64,000 nucleotides of DNA from Impatiens glandulifera. Lineage: Eukaryota; Streptophyta; Magnoliopsida; Ericales; Balsaminaceae. Position numbers and translations under genes: made by a program. Within the stretch, counting starts at the first letter, position 1. Every line of letters begins with the position of its first letter. Below, piece after piece: positions 51,229-63,771 of this stretch. The notes under the pieces were generated by a model that was not told where the DNA came from, searched no databases, and saw nothing but the letters and a program-made list of their open reading frames with translations. Where the stretch lies: contig NC_061864.1 in NCBI RefSeq assembly GCF_907164915.1, forward strand, positions 5,973,389-6,037,388, in the 5' to 3' direction.

Positions 51229-54200
51229 GGCTGCAGTGGGCTCCATGCTGCCGTGCCGTCTCTCATCCGCCCGCGTTAACATGAATCTCAACTCAACTAA
51301 CTTATGAATCTAGTCTCTAAATTCTCTTTTATAATTTTCATATTTATAATTTTTTTTTTTAAAAGTGTTTTCAAATTGCATATATATATATATATGAATG
51401 TACATGTATGTATGGTATATTGGTATTTTTTTCTTTTGAAATTTACATTGATGGATAAATCAGATAATATCAGTATATGCAAAATAAAATTAATATGAAT
51501 AAGGGTTAATGTGAATTGGTAAGCTTCAAAAGACAATTTGGGTATAATATATATTTGACTCCAGTTTTTATTAGCTTGTTTAATATTTATTAACAAACTT
51601 TAAATAATTATTCACTAATTTAAATGTATTTTTAATTTTAATATTAAAAAAAAAAATTGACTTGAACTCTTTGATTGGCCGGGTTGGGTTTTGTAAACCT
51701 TAGGCCTGGTTGGATTTTCTTATTTTTGGTTATTTAAATAATTCAAAAAAATTAAATATTATTTCATTCATTTTTTTAATTAATTAAATTAATTAATTTT
51801 ATTTATATATATATATATCAATACTTTTTAAATCTTTTTAAAAAAAAAATAAAAATTACCATCTCTTCAAAATCATTGTCAATCCTCATTTTTTTCTATC
51901 TAAATTATTTCAAAAAAAACCCAACCGAACAAAGACTAAGGAAAACTGATTGGAGGCGTGGACTCCATGCTGCCGGCTCTGATCTGAGTACCTGACCGCG
52001 TACATCTCTCATGCATACGGATTACAAACAAATGTATTTTGTTTTAATTTCTTATTATTTTTACATAATAATAATAAAAAGAAAAGAATAAATTTATTTT
52101 ATTCCTTTTACGCGTCCCAAATCAAAGGGTTGCTGACCACGTACCATATCAACTTATTTCAATCAAACTAAACACTTAAAATGATGTGAACCTCAAAAAA
52201 TAATAATTTTAACATCAATATTTGAAAGGATGTTTGTTTTCTATTGATCTCGTTTGATTTAGATGATTACTGTAGAATGATAAAAACCTGTAATTAATCA
52301 ATTATAAATTAAGACAACAATTAAAAAGATTTGGTTACTCTATGAAGGAGAGAAGAAGAAAAAAAAATAGACTTGGTATTCAACATTAATAAATTTAATT
52401 TTAACAATTAAGTCCATATTGTGAATTAAATCATTAACAAACTTGTGTGGTTTAGGGTTTAAGAAATTAAAAGCGGAACTTGTTAATATTACCCTCAAGG
52501 CTTAAATATTACATAAAGTCACTAAAGATCACCACTTCATGGATAACTTATGTAGTAGACTGTAGACAAATACATAATCATGTTTGAATACGACACACAA
52601 GAGAAAATGATTATCAACTCGAGAATTGCCACGTCTAATTAATGAGAAAAAAACTTTAATTGAAAAAAGAATACACACGTGAAAAATGTGGTCAGATTGA
52701 TCTATCATCTATATATCCATGATCCATGAATTTACAAGTGATCAGAAAGGGCAAGAGCTAGCAGATGTTGATTGATTTAATCAGATCCTAATATTATTCA
52801 AGTTATGGGAATTGGGGATTATTATCAGCTACAAAATATCACATGCATTTTCTCTCATTAGTTGGCATTTGATAATTAACTTGCCCACTTTGAGCAAACT
52901 GCTGCTTTACAAATTAAGTCAAACTTCATAGCACTAGTTTTTTTCCCCATTTCAAACAAATTGATCCAATTTCAAAAGAATTATGGAGCATCCACTATTT
53001 GTTAAATTAAACTGTTTACAAATTAAATGCTTAAAAGTTTAATTTGAATCAATTTACTATTTACTTGATTTTAATTTAAGATCTGATCTTATTTTTTGGG
53101 TTAATACCAAATCTCTGAGTTCATTAATATCTTATTAACAAATGATATCGCGCTATTACCAATTTTCTTAGCTTTTTATCTTTTATTGAAGGGGGACGAC
53201 ACAAAGTCTTTGAGCAGACTAGACATATTCTCAAACAAGTAGCATGATAATGGAATGATCGAATCCAAAACTTTTATTCTTTTAGATAAGACTCAAACTC
53301 CAAAACTACTCAAATTTTTTATCAAATGTTTTTTTCATTCAAATAAATTATCTTGGTTATATTTAACCAACCCTACATAAAACAAACACTTATATTCTCT
53401 CTCCATATATTGTGTGAGGGAGAGTAGTAATTAAAATGGGTAGATGATCAATACAATTTTACACTATTAATGAGATTAGTGATGCCAATTGCCCAATCAA
53501 AGATTGAAACAAGTGTCAACCAAACCAAACGGGGATCATTAATTTTCTCAACTGATCGACCACCACCACCTTGTTTTAAGGTACACTCCAAGCAAAGTCT
53601 CTTCTTTTCTTTTTATTTTTCAACTTTTACTTTAATTTGCCCACATTCATTATACAAACGAACAATCAATCATTACGACCATCTCTTCCCCGTACCCAAA
53701 AGAAAAAAGTGTTTTTTTCTTTTTCTTTTTCTTTTTTTAACCATTAATCTAATAATTAATCAACTCAGATATGATTGTATTTAGGAATAATTCAATATAT
53801 TATGTATTTTCTTTACCAATATAAGCAATCAAACCCTTGAAGATTTGCATAAATCTATACATAAAAATAAATGGTCTAAGAATAACCTTCCCTTGAATGA
53901 ATGAATGAATTAATTCTTAGGTCAGATTTCAATAATTAATTTAGGATTAGATAGTATTATCAGTCTTTGTTTTTTATTTAATTAAAAAAATAAATAAAGG
54001 TAGTCCAGTCCAGATTCACCTTTCTTCTTCTTCTTCTCCCTCAGACCCATTGCTTTCCGGGGCCAAGAGAGAGCGAGCGAGCGCCTTAAAGAAGAAGAAG
54101 AGCAGTTCAGAGCGATTGGAGTTTTGGTTATGGTGGAAAATCCGACAGTAATTTGTTCTTCTCTCTCTTCTTCATCTGTGGGCGGGGATATTTTGGTCAA

Positions 54201-54328
54201 AAAAGGCGGCTTCAAATGCCGGAATAACTCTCACTTGAACGGCCTTGGCCGGAGTTGCCTTGGCCACCGCCACTTAGATTAAGACCTCAAAACTTCTATA
54301 TTCTCAAGCCCTAAACAGAGATTTTCTG
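51229..54328. other. Divergent intergenic region between SAUR and TBC genes
   Basis: Three kilobases of AT-rich DNA show no supported gene. Open frames in the stretch have no family resemblance and lie in low-complexity sequence. 53995-54328 is more GC-rich and CT-rich (TTTCTTCTTCTTCTTCTCCC) and should be the promoter and 5' UTR of the TBC gene. Confidence 0.6.
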
Positions 54329-57300
54329 ATGAAGGCTCTGCGGAGGAGTCAAACTTCGTCTTCTACTTCAATTTCATCTCCGTCTTCATCGTCTTCCCCA
54401 TCCTCCTCCTCGTCGTGGATTCATTTGAGATCAGTTTTACTCGTAGTAGCGTCCTCTTCTTCAACATCTTCTTATTCTTCTTCCTCTGATCGGTGAGTTT
54501 CACTTTTGTTATGCATTTAATTTATTTTCTGCACGAAACTCTTTCAGCTCAATGAATGCGTAATTTCCCTGCTTCGATTCTTTTTGTAGTTAGTAGCTAT
54601 TGATTGATTGATTGAATATATTAATTTTAGTGTAATATTAAAGCGACCAGGTCAGAAAGAAAGAAAGGAAAACATGGTCAACCAATCAAATAGCAGATCG
54701 TGGTTCTTCCTGACTTGTTTCTTTCTCAATTCTTAGTGAAGATTGTTAGTATGGTGCTTAAATGATTCCCTTTACGCACCTTGCTGAATAGTGTCAATCA
54801 TTCAAATGGTTTGTTCTGATCAAGACCAACTCAAAATCATGGGAAATGGTTTCTTCCCTGATATTTCATAGACAAGTCCAATCTATATGATTTTTTCTTT
54901 ATAGTTCCTCCACTCGAAAGGGGGATGAGGGTAAATATTATCTTGTGGTTTTGGTCTATAAACGATTCGTATACCCCTTTATCATTAGTTCTATAGCAAT
55001 GGGAGGTGCACATATTGTAGGATGATTTAAGTTGGGATGAGTAGAACTGTTAAAAGTGAAAATGACAGGGATATTTCAAAGCTGCATTTCTTAGCTCGCA
55101 AGCTTTGTTACCATATTGTCATATGATGTTATTGATCTTGTCCCAAGAATTGCACTGATTTTTAAATATAGATACCCAAACTTTCTTCTCCTTTGAGATG
55201 TTTCACTAGGTTTTCTTTTTATCAATTTCAGTTGTCATTGTTATCAGGGTAGCTTTTCTTCTTCAGGAGTCTGGGTCAATTCTCTTGGTTAGGTTCTCCC
55301 TTTTTTAAAAATGGGTTCTTGCTGCATAATGCTAAAATACTGCATTTGAGAGGGTGAGTCTTGGAAGAGATTTTACTACTATGACTAGCAATATATTTCT
55401 GAAAATCAGTTGTTGAATCACAATAATTTTAGCTGGTTGGTGGGTACTGTAATGTAGGTTATATGCTTTATTGGCAATTGCTCCTCGATATACTTGCTAA
55501 TTTTTGTATATCTCATGGCCTGTTTGAATTTATTCACTATATTGGCTAGTGGTGCTACCTTGACTCTTATGTTTACAGCTAGAATTGTGTTCTTCACTAA
55601 TAGATATATTATTTCTTTCATGTCATTCCCAGGAGCCATCTAAAGTCACCATGGTCGCGAAGGAAGAGAAAAACCCCTCTGTCTCCTCTGCAATGGAGAA
55701 GCTTGTTTACTCCAGATGGGAAACTCCGTGATGGTGGTTCAAAATTTTTGAAGAAAGTTCGAAGTGCAGTAAGCTTTCAACAAGTTCAATTTCGAATGTT
55801 CAAGTATCTCAATTTGATTATTAGTAAAGCATGTGAAAAGATATTCCCTTTTGATAACTTGCAGGGTATTGATCCTTCTCTGAGAGCAGAGGTGTGGCCA
55901 TTCCTCCTAGGAGTGTAAGCACTTCACATTTCAGAATTTCCTTTATCGTAGTCAATAATAACCTAGCCAACATTCATTTGATTGCTTGTTCTAAAAATTG
56001 AATAATCGAAATCAAGTTTAAATTTATCTCTCCTTAGACATTTCCTTTTAAACTACCATTTTTTATGCTTATAGATCTTCATTCCACAATTCTATACAAA
56101 GAAAGACTTATATTTTTTTCCTGGTAGTCTACTTTGTTTTTGTCTTAACTGTTATTTCAGTTAAAAGGTTATTATGTTTCAGGACAAACTGGAATATATT
56201 AGTCTGTTTGTTATGGATGTAGACCTTGTCTCATATAACAATTATTGATAAAAAGAGAAGTCTTCATGAGTTAAAACTTGGAGGAGAAAAGTTTAATCAT
56301 GCAACCGAAAATGATTACTTACATTTTTTCTTTTTACAGAGTTGATTTATTATTGCCAAACTGAGCTTTGTTTCTCTTTGACAGATATGACTTGAACAGT
56401 TCCAAAGAAGAACGAGAGACTTTGCGGTCCAAAAAGAGGTTAGGGTTGTCAATATTTATCATGTTAACCATCTGGTTTATTGTCACAAGTCCAGAAGTTA
56501 GTTGTCTGAACTTTGTCCTTTCACATTGCACCTTGAATGCAGAAAAGAATATGAAAAACTTAGGAGACGGTGTCAAAAGCTTCTAAAAGTTGGCAAAGAA
56601 AGCAACAATGGAGATTCTCCCTGTTTCAATCAAGAAACAGATTCTCCTTATTCAGACACGGTTAGCGCCAGGGAATCTGTTTCAAGTGTAGAAAAGATTC
56701 AATATCTGGAAGGAGATTCTTGTTCAAGATGCAACAATAATACAGACTCCGATTCTTCAGTCTCGGACTCCTCTGACGACATAGGACTGAAGAACACGTT
56801 TCTTTTCATTGAATTCCAGGAAGATGAACACTATCCTTGTAATAGTAACGAAGACTTCTCTACTTGGCAACGAATCATCCGACTGGATGCAATTCGAGCC
56901 AACGAAGACGGAATTACATACTCTCCCGAAAGGGCGAACGTATCTCCCGAAAGCGCAAACGTAGCAGCCGAGACAGTGGGACTGAAGGACTATAACCACC
57001 TGGAGCCACGTCGAATCTTTCAGGCCGCCAGGCTAACCGCCATCCTGGAGGCGTACGCGCTTTACGACGGGGAAATCGGTTACTGCCAGGGGATGAGCGA
57101 TTTACTCTCCCCGATAATTGGCGTGATCGAGGACGATCACGACGCGTTCTGGTGCTTCGTGGGGTTCATGAGGAAAGCGCGACACAATTACAGGCTAGAC
57201 GAGGTGGGGATCCGAAGACAGCTGAACATAGTATCCACGATCATAAAACGTAAAGATTCGCATCTTTATAAACACTTGGAGAAGCTAGAGGCAGAGGATT

Positions 57301-57674
57301 GCTTTTTCGTGTACAGGATGGTTTTGGTTTTGTTTAGGAGGGAACTGACGTTTGAACAGACTATATGCCTTTGGGAGGTAATGTGGGCCGACCAGGCGGC
57401 GATAAGGGCGGGGATTGGCGAATCGGCTTGGAGTAGGATAAGACAGCGAGCCCCGCCGACGGACGATCTATTGTTATATGCCATTGCGGCTTCGGTGCTG
57501 CAGAGGAGGAAGCAGATAATAGAGAGGTATATGAGTATGGATGAGATAATAAGGGAGTGTAATAGTATGGCTGGGCATCTTGATGTTTGGAAGCTTCTTG
57601 ATGATGCTCATGATCTTGTTGTGACCCTTCATGATAAGATAGAAGAAGACATGACTAATGGTTTATGTAAGTAG
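54329..57674 (+). CDS. TBC-domain Rab GTPase-activating protein
   Basis: Five exons were placed: 54329-54492, 55633-55768, 55865-55914, 56385-56438 and 56543-57674. They encode 511 residues. Exon 1 encodes a Ser-rich leader (SSSTSISSPSSSSSPSSSSS) of unclear role. The TBC domain begins at about residue 100 (GIDPSLRAEVWPFLLGVYDL) and continues after an acidic/Ser-rich insert. It has the arginine-finger motif IIRLDAIR (~245), the glutamine-finger motif YCQGMSD (~315), then DHDAFWCFVGFM and LFRRELTFEQTICLWEVMWAD. Both fingers needed for Rab GTP hydrolysis are kept, so it should be active in membrane trafficking. It resembles Arabidopsis At5g24390 and At5g53570. A small in-frame duplication (SPERANVSPESANV) lies just after the arginine finger. 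Codons around 57000-57480 are clearly more GC-rich than the rest. Confidence 0.93.
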
Positions 57675-58426
57675 TTTGTTTGGTTGATCATCAAATCAAA
57701 TGTAATGTCTTTCAAATAATTCAAACCTTCAAAATTGGAGTGCTTGCAAAAAAGCCACAAGTAAAATCTCACCCAAAGTTGTTGACATTCATCACAAATG
57801 AAAGTCAAAATGGTTTTTCTTTTTCTTTTTTTAAAGTTTTATGAAGATAGTACTTCTTTCTCATGTTCTAATTTCAATTTAAGATGATTTTTTCACTAGA
57901 ATTATCTTATTGTTTTTTTTTAAATTATTATTATTATTATATTTTTTTTATAAAGAATTAATTTTAATTAAATCAAACAAGGAATTATATATAAAATATT
58001 CTCTCATCCATTCAAATATATAATAATATATATTTTTTTTATAAAAATATAATGAATTTAAGTATTATATGTAATAGTATATGTGAAAAATATATTTATT
58101 TAATTAAAAAATAAATAAGTATAATTGGAAAATAAAAAATAAGATATCTAAAAGAAAAATCTTATATAAGATATGAAATATAAGTTTGGAAGAGGAAAAA
58201 AACATAATCCGCGGAATAAGATAGGTTATATATATTATTATCCCAAAATACTTGTCGATTAAGAAAAGTAAATAGAGTAACTAGCTTCTTCTTCTTTGAT
58301 CTTCCAGAAACCCCACCATTTGTATTCGTATTCGTATTCGTTGGTTGCAGAACTTCAGACCACAATAGTTCTCTGGTTACTTCTCTCCATATAAAATCGG
58401 CAATAAATTTGCTGGGGGGAAGAATA
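57675..58426. other. Intergenic region between TBC and ATAD1-like genes
   Basis: AT-rich from 57830 to 58160. The last 200 bases hold the 5' UTR of the AAA ATPase gene, including a TTCGTATTCGTATTCGTT triplet of direct repeats at about 58324-58342. No gene was seen. Confidence 0.6.
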
Positions 58427-60065
58427 ATGAGGAGTTCATCGGAGAAGTTATTGCAAGACCTGATATTGTACGCGGCAAGCGCCGCTCTCAGTGCTCTTGT
58501 GTTTTTTGTGGGTCTCCGACATCTTGACCCCAACCGTGAGGCTTCCAAGAGAGCTATCGAGCATAAGAAGGAGATTGCCCGCCGTTTAGGTCGCCCTCTC
58601 ATCCAGACCACTCCTTACGAGGTGTGTACCTTTTATCATTCTCTTATTGTTGATTTGTGTATTCATCATGATTATTAATTAATTAATTAACACAGGATGT
58701 TATAGCCTGTGATGTTATAAACCCTGACAACATTGATATTGAATTTGGCTCTATTGGAGGATTGGATAACATTAAGCAAGCACTATACGAATTGGTAATC
58801 CTTCCATTACGCAGACCTGAACTGTTTTCACATGGCAAACTTCTTGGTCCCCAGAAAGGTGTCTTGTTATATGGACCACCCGGTACTGGAAAGACCATGC
58901 TTGCCAAAGCCATAGCCAAGGAGTCTGGTGCTGTTTTCATTAATGTCAGAATATCTAATTTGATGAGCAAATGGTTTGGAGATGCACAAAAACTAGGTTA
59001 CATTTCCTTCTACATTTTCTTTTCTTTTCTTTTCTTAATTCTCCAATCTTTTCTTAAAACCCTGCACAATATCATCTGGCAGTGTCTGCTATCTTCAGTT
59101 TAGCATATAAGCTTCAGCCCGCAATCATTTTCATTGATGAAGTCGATAGTTTTTTGGGTCAGCGTCGCACCACAGACCATGAAGCTATGACCAATATGAA
59201 GACAGAATTCATGGCTTTATGGGATGGTTTCACAACAGATCGTCAGTCTCTTCTTTCCCTCCCCTTTATCATCATCATCATCGTCGTCGTCTCTACAGCC
59301 TTGTTTGATCTTGGGTTATTCAAAATACAGTTAAAATGAATAGAGGATTTAGTATTTTGGTAGATGATGCTAACTGAATTGGGTTCAAATAACCCAGATC
59401 AAACAAGGCTTACATGATAGGTTTTCTTCCAATTTTCTAAATATGATGTTTGGTATTGTTGTAGAGAATGCTCGAGTAATGGTTCTTGCAGCTACTAACC
59501 GTCCATCAGAACTTGATGAGGCTATTCTGAGACGACTCCCTCAGGCCTTTGAGATTGGCATGCCTGACCGAAAGGAAAGGGCGGAGATCCTGAAAGTGGT
59601 CTTGAAAGATGAGAGGGTGGAGGATGGTATCGATTTTGACAGAATAGTGAGTTTATGTGAAGGCTACACTGGTTCAGATATTTTTGAACTATGTAAAAAA
59701 GCGGCTTATTTTCCTATTAGGGACTTACTCAATGATGAGAAGACTGGGAAGACATCTAATGTAAGTATTATTATTATTATTGTTATTCTCATTTTCTATC
59801 CTACTATGTACTAAAATTGCTTATTGTTTAGCAGGAACCAAGACCATTGTCACAGTTAGATTTGGAGAAGGCTCTGGCTTCATCAAAAAAGACTAATGTT
59901 GCAGCGAATGAATATACTAGGTTAAACTCTCAATCATCGGGGGGATGGTCAAGGCACGGCGAAGCAAATGATTTTCCTGTTCAAGCTGCAATAAACGAGC
60001 TTTCTAAGATTGTTGTCTCGCAAATTCTGAATATCCAGTCAGATGGTGCTCAAGATCCTTCTTGA
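58427..60065 (+). CDS. ATAD1: Msp1/ATAD1-type outer-membrane AAA ATPase
   Basis: Five exons were placed: 58427-58621, 58696-58996, 59083-59241, 59465-59760 and 59835-60065. They encode 393 residues. A single N-terminal membrane span (about 10-28, [19 protein letters not shown]) is followed by the AAA domain. Walker A is GPPGTGKT at about 125-132, Walker B IIFIDE at about 180-185, sensor 1 [10 protein letters not shown], and the arginine-finger region [25 protein letters not shown]. The [12 protein letters not shown] pore-loop region is also kept. Msp1/ATAD1 extracts mislocalised tail-anchored proteins from the mitochondrial and peroxisomal outer membranes. ATG 58427 is chosen because the protein then begins like its plant relatives; the upstream frame has no ATG in reach. 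The last intron ends in TTTAGCAG, a tandem acceptor that adds or drops one Gln. Confidence 0.95.
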
Positions 60066-60821
60066 TTTTGTTTTACAGTTCTTTTCTAAAAAACTTGATT
60101 TAAGTGCAACTGAACAGTTTCTGTCAGATGCTATTTTGTAGTATTCATTTGTTCATGGAGGAAACTTATCATATGTTCTTCTTTGAAGCTTTTGTTGTCA
60201 AGTTCAACCCCATTCTTATGTATTTTAGTGTCCACCAGATGGTGTAGTGTTCTTATTTTGAATGAATGAAACAAATAACTGAACACAGATCCTAAGAACT
60301 CCATCTTGTAACACAACTGATTGTTAAACAAATCAAGTACAACTGTCATAATTAATGCTAACATTCATTCAATTGTTATGCTGACCAATTTGATTTGATT
60401 TGTTTTGATCACTGGATACAATGTTTTGATATAAGAAACAATTATCTATTATCTTAGGATATAAGGTTGATTCAAATATATAAAATCAATCCTTGTGCAC
60501 AACACAAATTATAATAAGTATGCAGCAAATGAAACCTAACTCAGCAAGAAAACTATAAACCAAACATAAATGATGATTCAAACATTTGAGTTGGAAGTTT
60601 GTTGAATTTTAGGAAAAATATATGTATAAATATTATAATTATAAAATAAATAACTGATGAAACCATTTTTTTTAGAAATATTTGTATTAAGTTGTCATTT
60701 CACTCTCTATTAAATATCATGTAAATTCGAATAAAAAAGTGGGTAATTTGATAATTGGTGGGAATATTAGCTATAAGCGATCCCTGTGAATTGAAAAAAA
60801 AAAAAAAAATTGCTGGAAAAG
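60066..60821. other. Intergenic region between ATAD1-like and Cdc14-like genes
   Basis: This is the 3' UTR of the ATPase gene followed by AT-rich sequence and the short promoter of the next gene. A run of about 16 A lies directly before the start codon region (60794-60809). Nothing else was recognised. Confidence 0.6.
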
Positions 60822-62408
60822 ATGCACCTGAAGAAGGCGTTCTGGAGCGATAGCCAGAACACGGAAACGCAGAATCAATCGCCGTCGGCCATTACTGAAC
60901 TGGTTAACTCGCTCGATAAGCAACGTCTTTACAGAGAGGTCACGCTTGCTCTACGGACCGGACTCAGAGACACCAGAGCTGAGTTTTCGTTTCTCCGAGT
61001 CCGAGGTCTTCGAAACATTCTCAAATTCCTCCGATCTGTGGCCGAATCCGATTCTACAATCAACCTCTTTTACCATAGTCAATCCATTCCTGATCTCCAA
61101 GGTAATCTCTTTCTCCAATTCTGAATCTGTATGTCATGGAACATCTTTTTCCTCATATTAGGGGTCAGAGTTGATTTGCTTATATCTTGTGTGTGCATAA
61201 CCAGAAAAAATACTCACCTGATCATCGATTGTACTGCAATGTCGAATCAAAAAAATGGTATTTAATTCAATGATTATTGCTGTAAACTGGCCCTAGGAAG
61301 ATTTCGTTTTCATCTTCCACTTGGGTGTACCAAATCAATCTGATTACTCCTTCCACAATTGTAGTTCATCATGAAATCCCAACCAAGTTAATAAATTAGT
61401 GCCTAAACCGTCCTTTGTCATACCTGTAATTTGGAAAAATGTGACATTTGGAGATATAAACATCATATGTAGTATTGGTAAATAATGTTATGAACTGCTG
61501 AAGGTTATAATAATTACACATTGGATTCTAGATTTGAAATGGTATTCAAATCAGCATTATTCTGGTGTGATCAGTGGTACCAGTTCTATTCCAATATTCA
61601 CTACGAGAATTTGAAGAGCAAATGGTGACAAGCTTGGATCATATATTTGGCACAAAACCGATGAAAATAACTAGTCCTTCAACTGATGCTGAAGTTGCAC
61701 TTGCACTTCGAGTTTTAGAAGGATGTTGTTTACTCCACAGAGAAAGCACAGGTCTTGCCCTTCAAAATAAAGCAATCAAGGTAGATATGCTTTGCTTCAT
61801 TTTGTTATTTGTAGCTGTGGATTTTACTGTTTGTTGCAATGTAATTCGTTCAGGTTTTAATGAACATATTGTCAACTCGAGGAGTGCTTGAGCAAGGTGC
61901 ATGCTTGGATGCTTTGATCTCAATAATGTTGGACTCATCAGCCAATCAAATGGTGTGAATTTACTATGTTCCTCAGTTAGAACTTGAGAGAGATGAAACA
62001 TATATGGTTATCCAATCTTATTTACAGGACTTTGAAATATGCAATGGGATGGAAGAAGTTGCATTGCTTTTAAGAGACAAACAAATAGATGAAAATCTGA
62101 GGTTATTTTTCAATGTTTATGTCTCACTTTGTGTTGCTGAAGATGAGTAATAATATACCTTTGTTCTGATCAATCGAAACAGGTTAAAGTGCGGAGAGTT
62201 TTTATTGTTGGTGATTGGGCATGTAAATGGGAGGGAAAGATCCCCGATGGCAACAGTACATGAAGATATAAGGCGTCTTTTGGGTGAGAAATCTGCATCA
62301 TTGATTTGGGCTGCAAGTCAGTTTGGTTCAACTCTTGACCCAGAACAGAGACTCACAGCTCTACACATTCAAGCTCGTCGTGTTCTTGAGTCAATCGATC
62401 TCTACTGA
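60822..62408 (+). CDS. Plant Cdc14/SIN-component-like ARM-type protein
   Basis: Five exons were placed: 60822-61101, 61575-61780, 61854-61952, 62028-62101 and 62183-62408. They encode 294 residues, largely alpha-helical. The stretch ALALRVLEGCCLLHRESTGLAL, then ACLDALISIMLDSSANQMDFEI and ENLRLKCGEFLLLVIGH, resembles the fungal Cdc14 family. In fission yeast this small protein partners the Sid1 kinase in the septation initiation network (it is not the Cdc14 phosphatase). The N-terminal part has VTLALRTGLRDTRAEFSFLR and LRNILKFLRS. Its role in plants is not established. The first in-frame ATG is 60822. The family name rests on pattern recognition and would need a profile search. Confidence 0.8.
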
Positions 62409-63771
62409 CTGACTTCAAATCATGGTTAGCCCATTCGGTCCAAAAATGTCATTTCTCAATGTTGCCACCTAAAGCAGCAACAACCCGCCAGCCTAGATTA
62501 GATTAGATTGTTTTGGTCTGATTACCTGTTTCAAGTTATGTTATATTATCCTGTGTGAAATATCAAACATGTGTTTACTCTAATTATATATTATTATTAT
62601 TTATTTATTCATAATGTACTAGTGTTTGTTTGGAGTTTGGAACCCTAATAATTTTGTTTTGAATTGAGAAATTAATTTAAACAAATATCAAATATGCATA
62701 TGCATGTGTTTTGATGTCTGGATTTAAGATAGTGCTTGTAAGATCTGGCAAAGCTGCATGCTAACCTGACAGATAAAAAGAAAAAGCTTCTTCTGCCTGC
62801 CTGGATATCAAGGAAATATTTTATTTATAATAAATGAAACAATTTTTTTTTTATTGTTTTGAATAGTTCTTTACAATTATATGTCTAATATACAAATTAT
62901 ATATATGAAAAGACAAAAGTATATAAAATTAGATTATTTACAATCAAATCTTCTTTAATGGTAAGGATTTGGAAAATTAAGCACTCATTATTTGTTTTCT
63001 AATGTTGAATTTTGCAATTGGAGCAAAGATTATATTATAATTGACATCTTTAACATAGTTTATTCTCTAAAAAAGCTAATTAAGTTGAGTTTTAAATAAG
63101 AATTGAATCCAAAATTTTTGATATCTTAAACAATATTTTTGTTAATGAAATTATCATAATGAGTTATATTAATATATAATTTAGGATCTTTCTTAATTAA
63201 TATAATATTTTTTATTTAAAAAAATGATCAAGATGAACGAGATGGACAAATGAGATTAACTTTAAGTGTGAATATACAAAGTTAATTCAAAATTATAGAA
63301 AACACCAATTCTGATAGTCTCGGAAGATGATATATATACATAGATGAAAGTTAATTCTCCACTATAAGCTAGGGTTAACATAAATACATTTTATTGATTA
63401 GGGTTTGTATTGATTATTTAACAGTCCAATTCATGTCTTAACCGGCCAATGTACTTCATTTCAATTAAGGTTTGTATATCATGTTTCATTATTTATAACT
63501 ATCCCATAATACAAGCTAGCACAAATTACCAAAAAAAAACAGACAATTACTTTTGGCAATCCAAAACAATTAATTAAGTACATAAATATGTAAATAAACT
63601 ATATATATATGATATATAATACAAACCACATTAAAAAAATAGAGAAAATTAACTTACTAAAATCCTTAAAAAAAAAGGAAACCCCATTTCTCACACAATT
63701 TGTTAGTTTCCGATCCAAAAAAGAAAAAGCAAACTATTTTTTCCTTGATGCAGAATTGTTACTATATATAT
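62409..63771. other. AT-rich convergent intergenic region
   Basis: The 3' UTR of the Cdc14-like gene lies at the left and that of the Dof-like gene at the right. The interior is AT-rich with no coding frame, RNA gene or terminal repeats recognised. Confidence 0.6.

Noticed and set aside
53982..54215. 77-residue minus-strand open frame near the TBC gene
   Set aside because: It lies antisense in the CT-rich 5' leader of the TBC gene and looks like composition noise.
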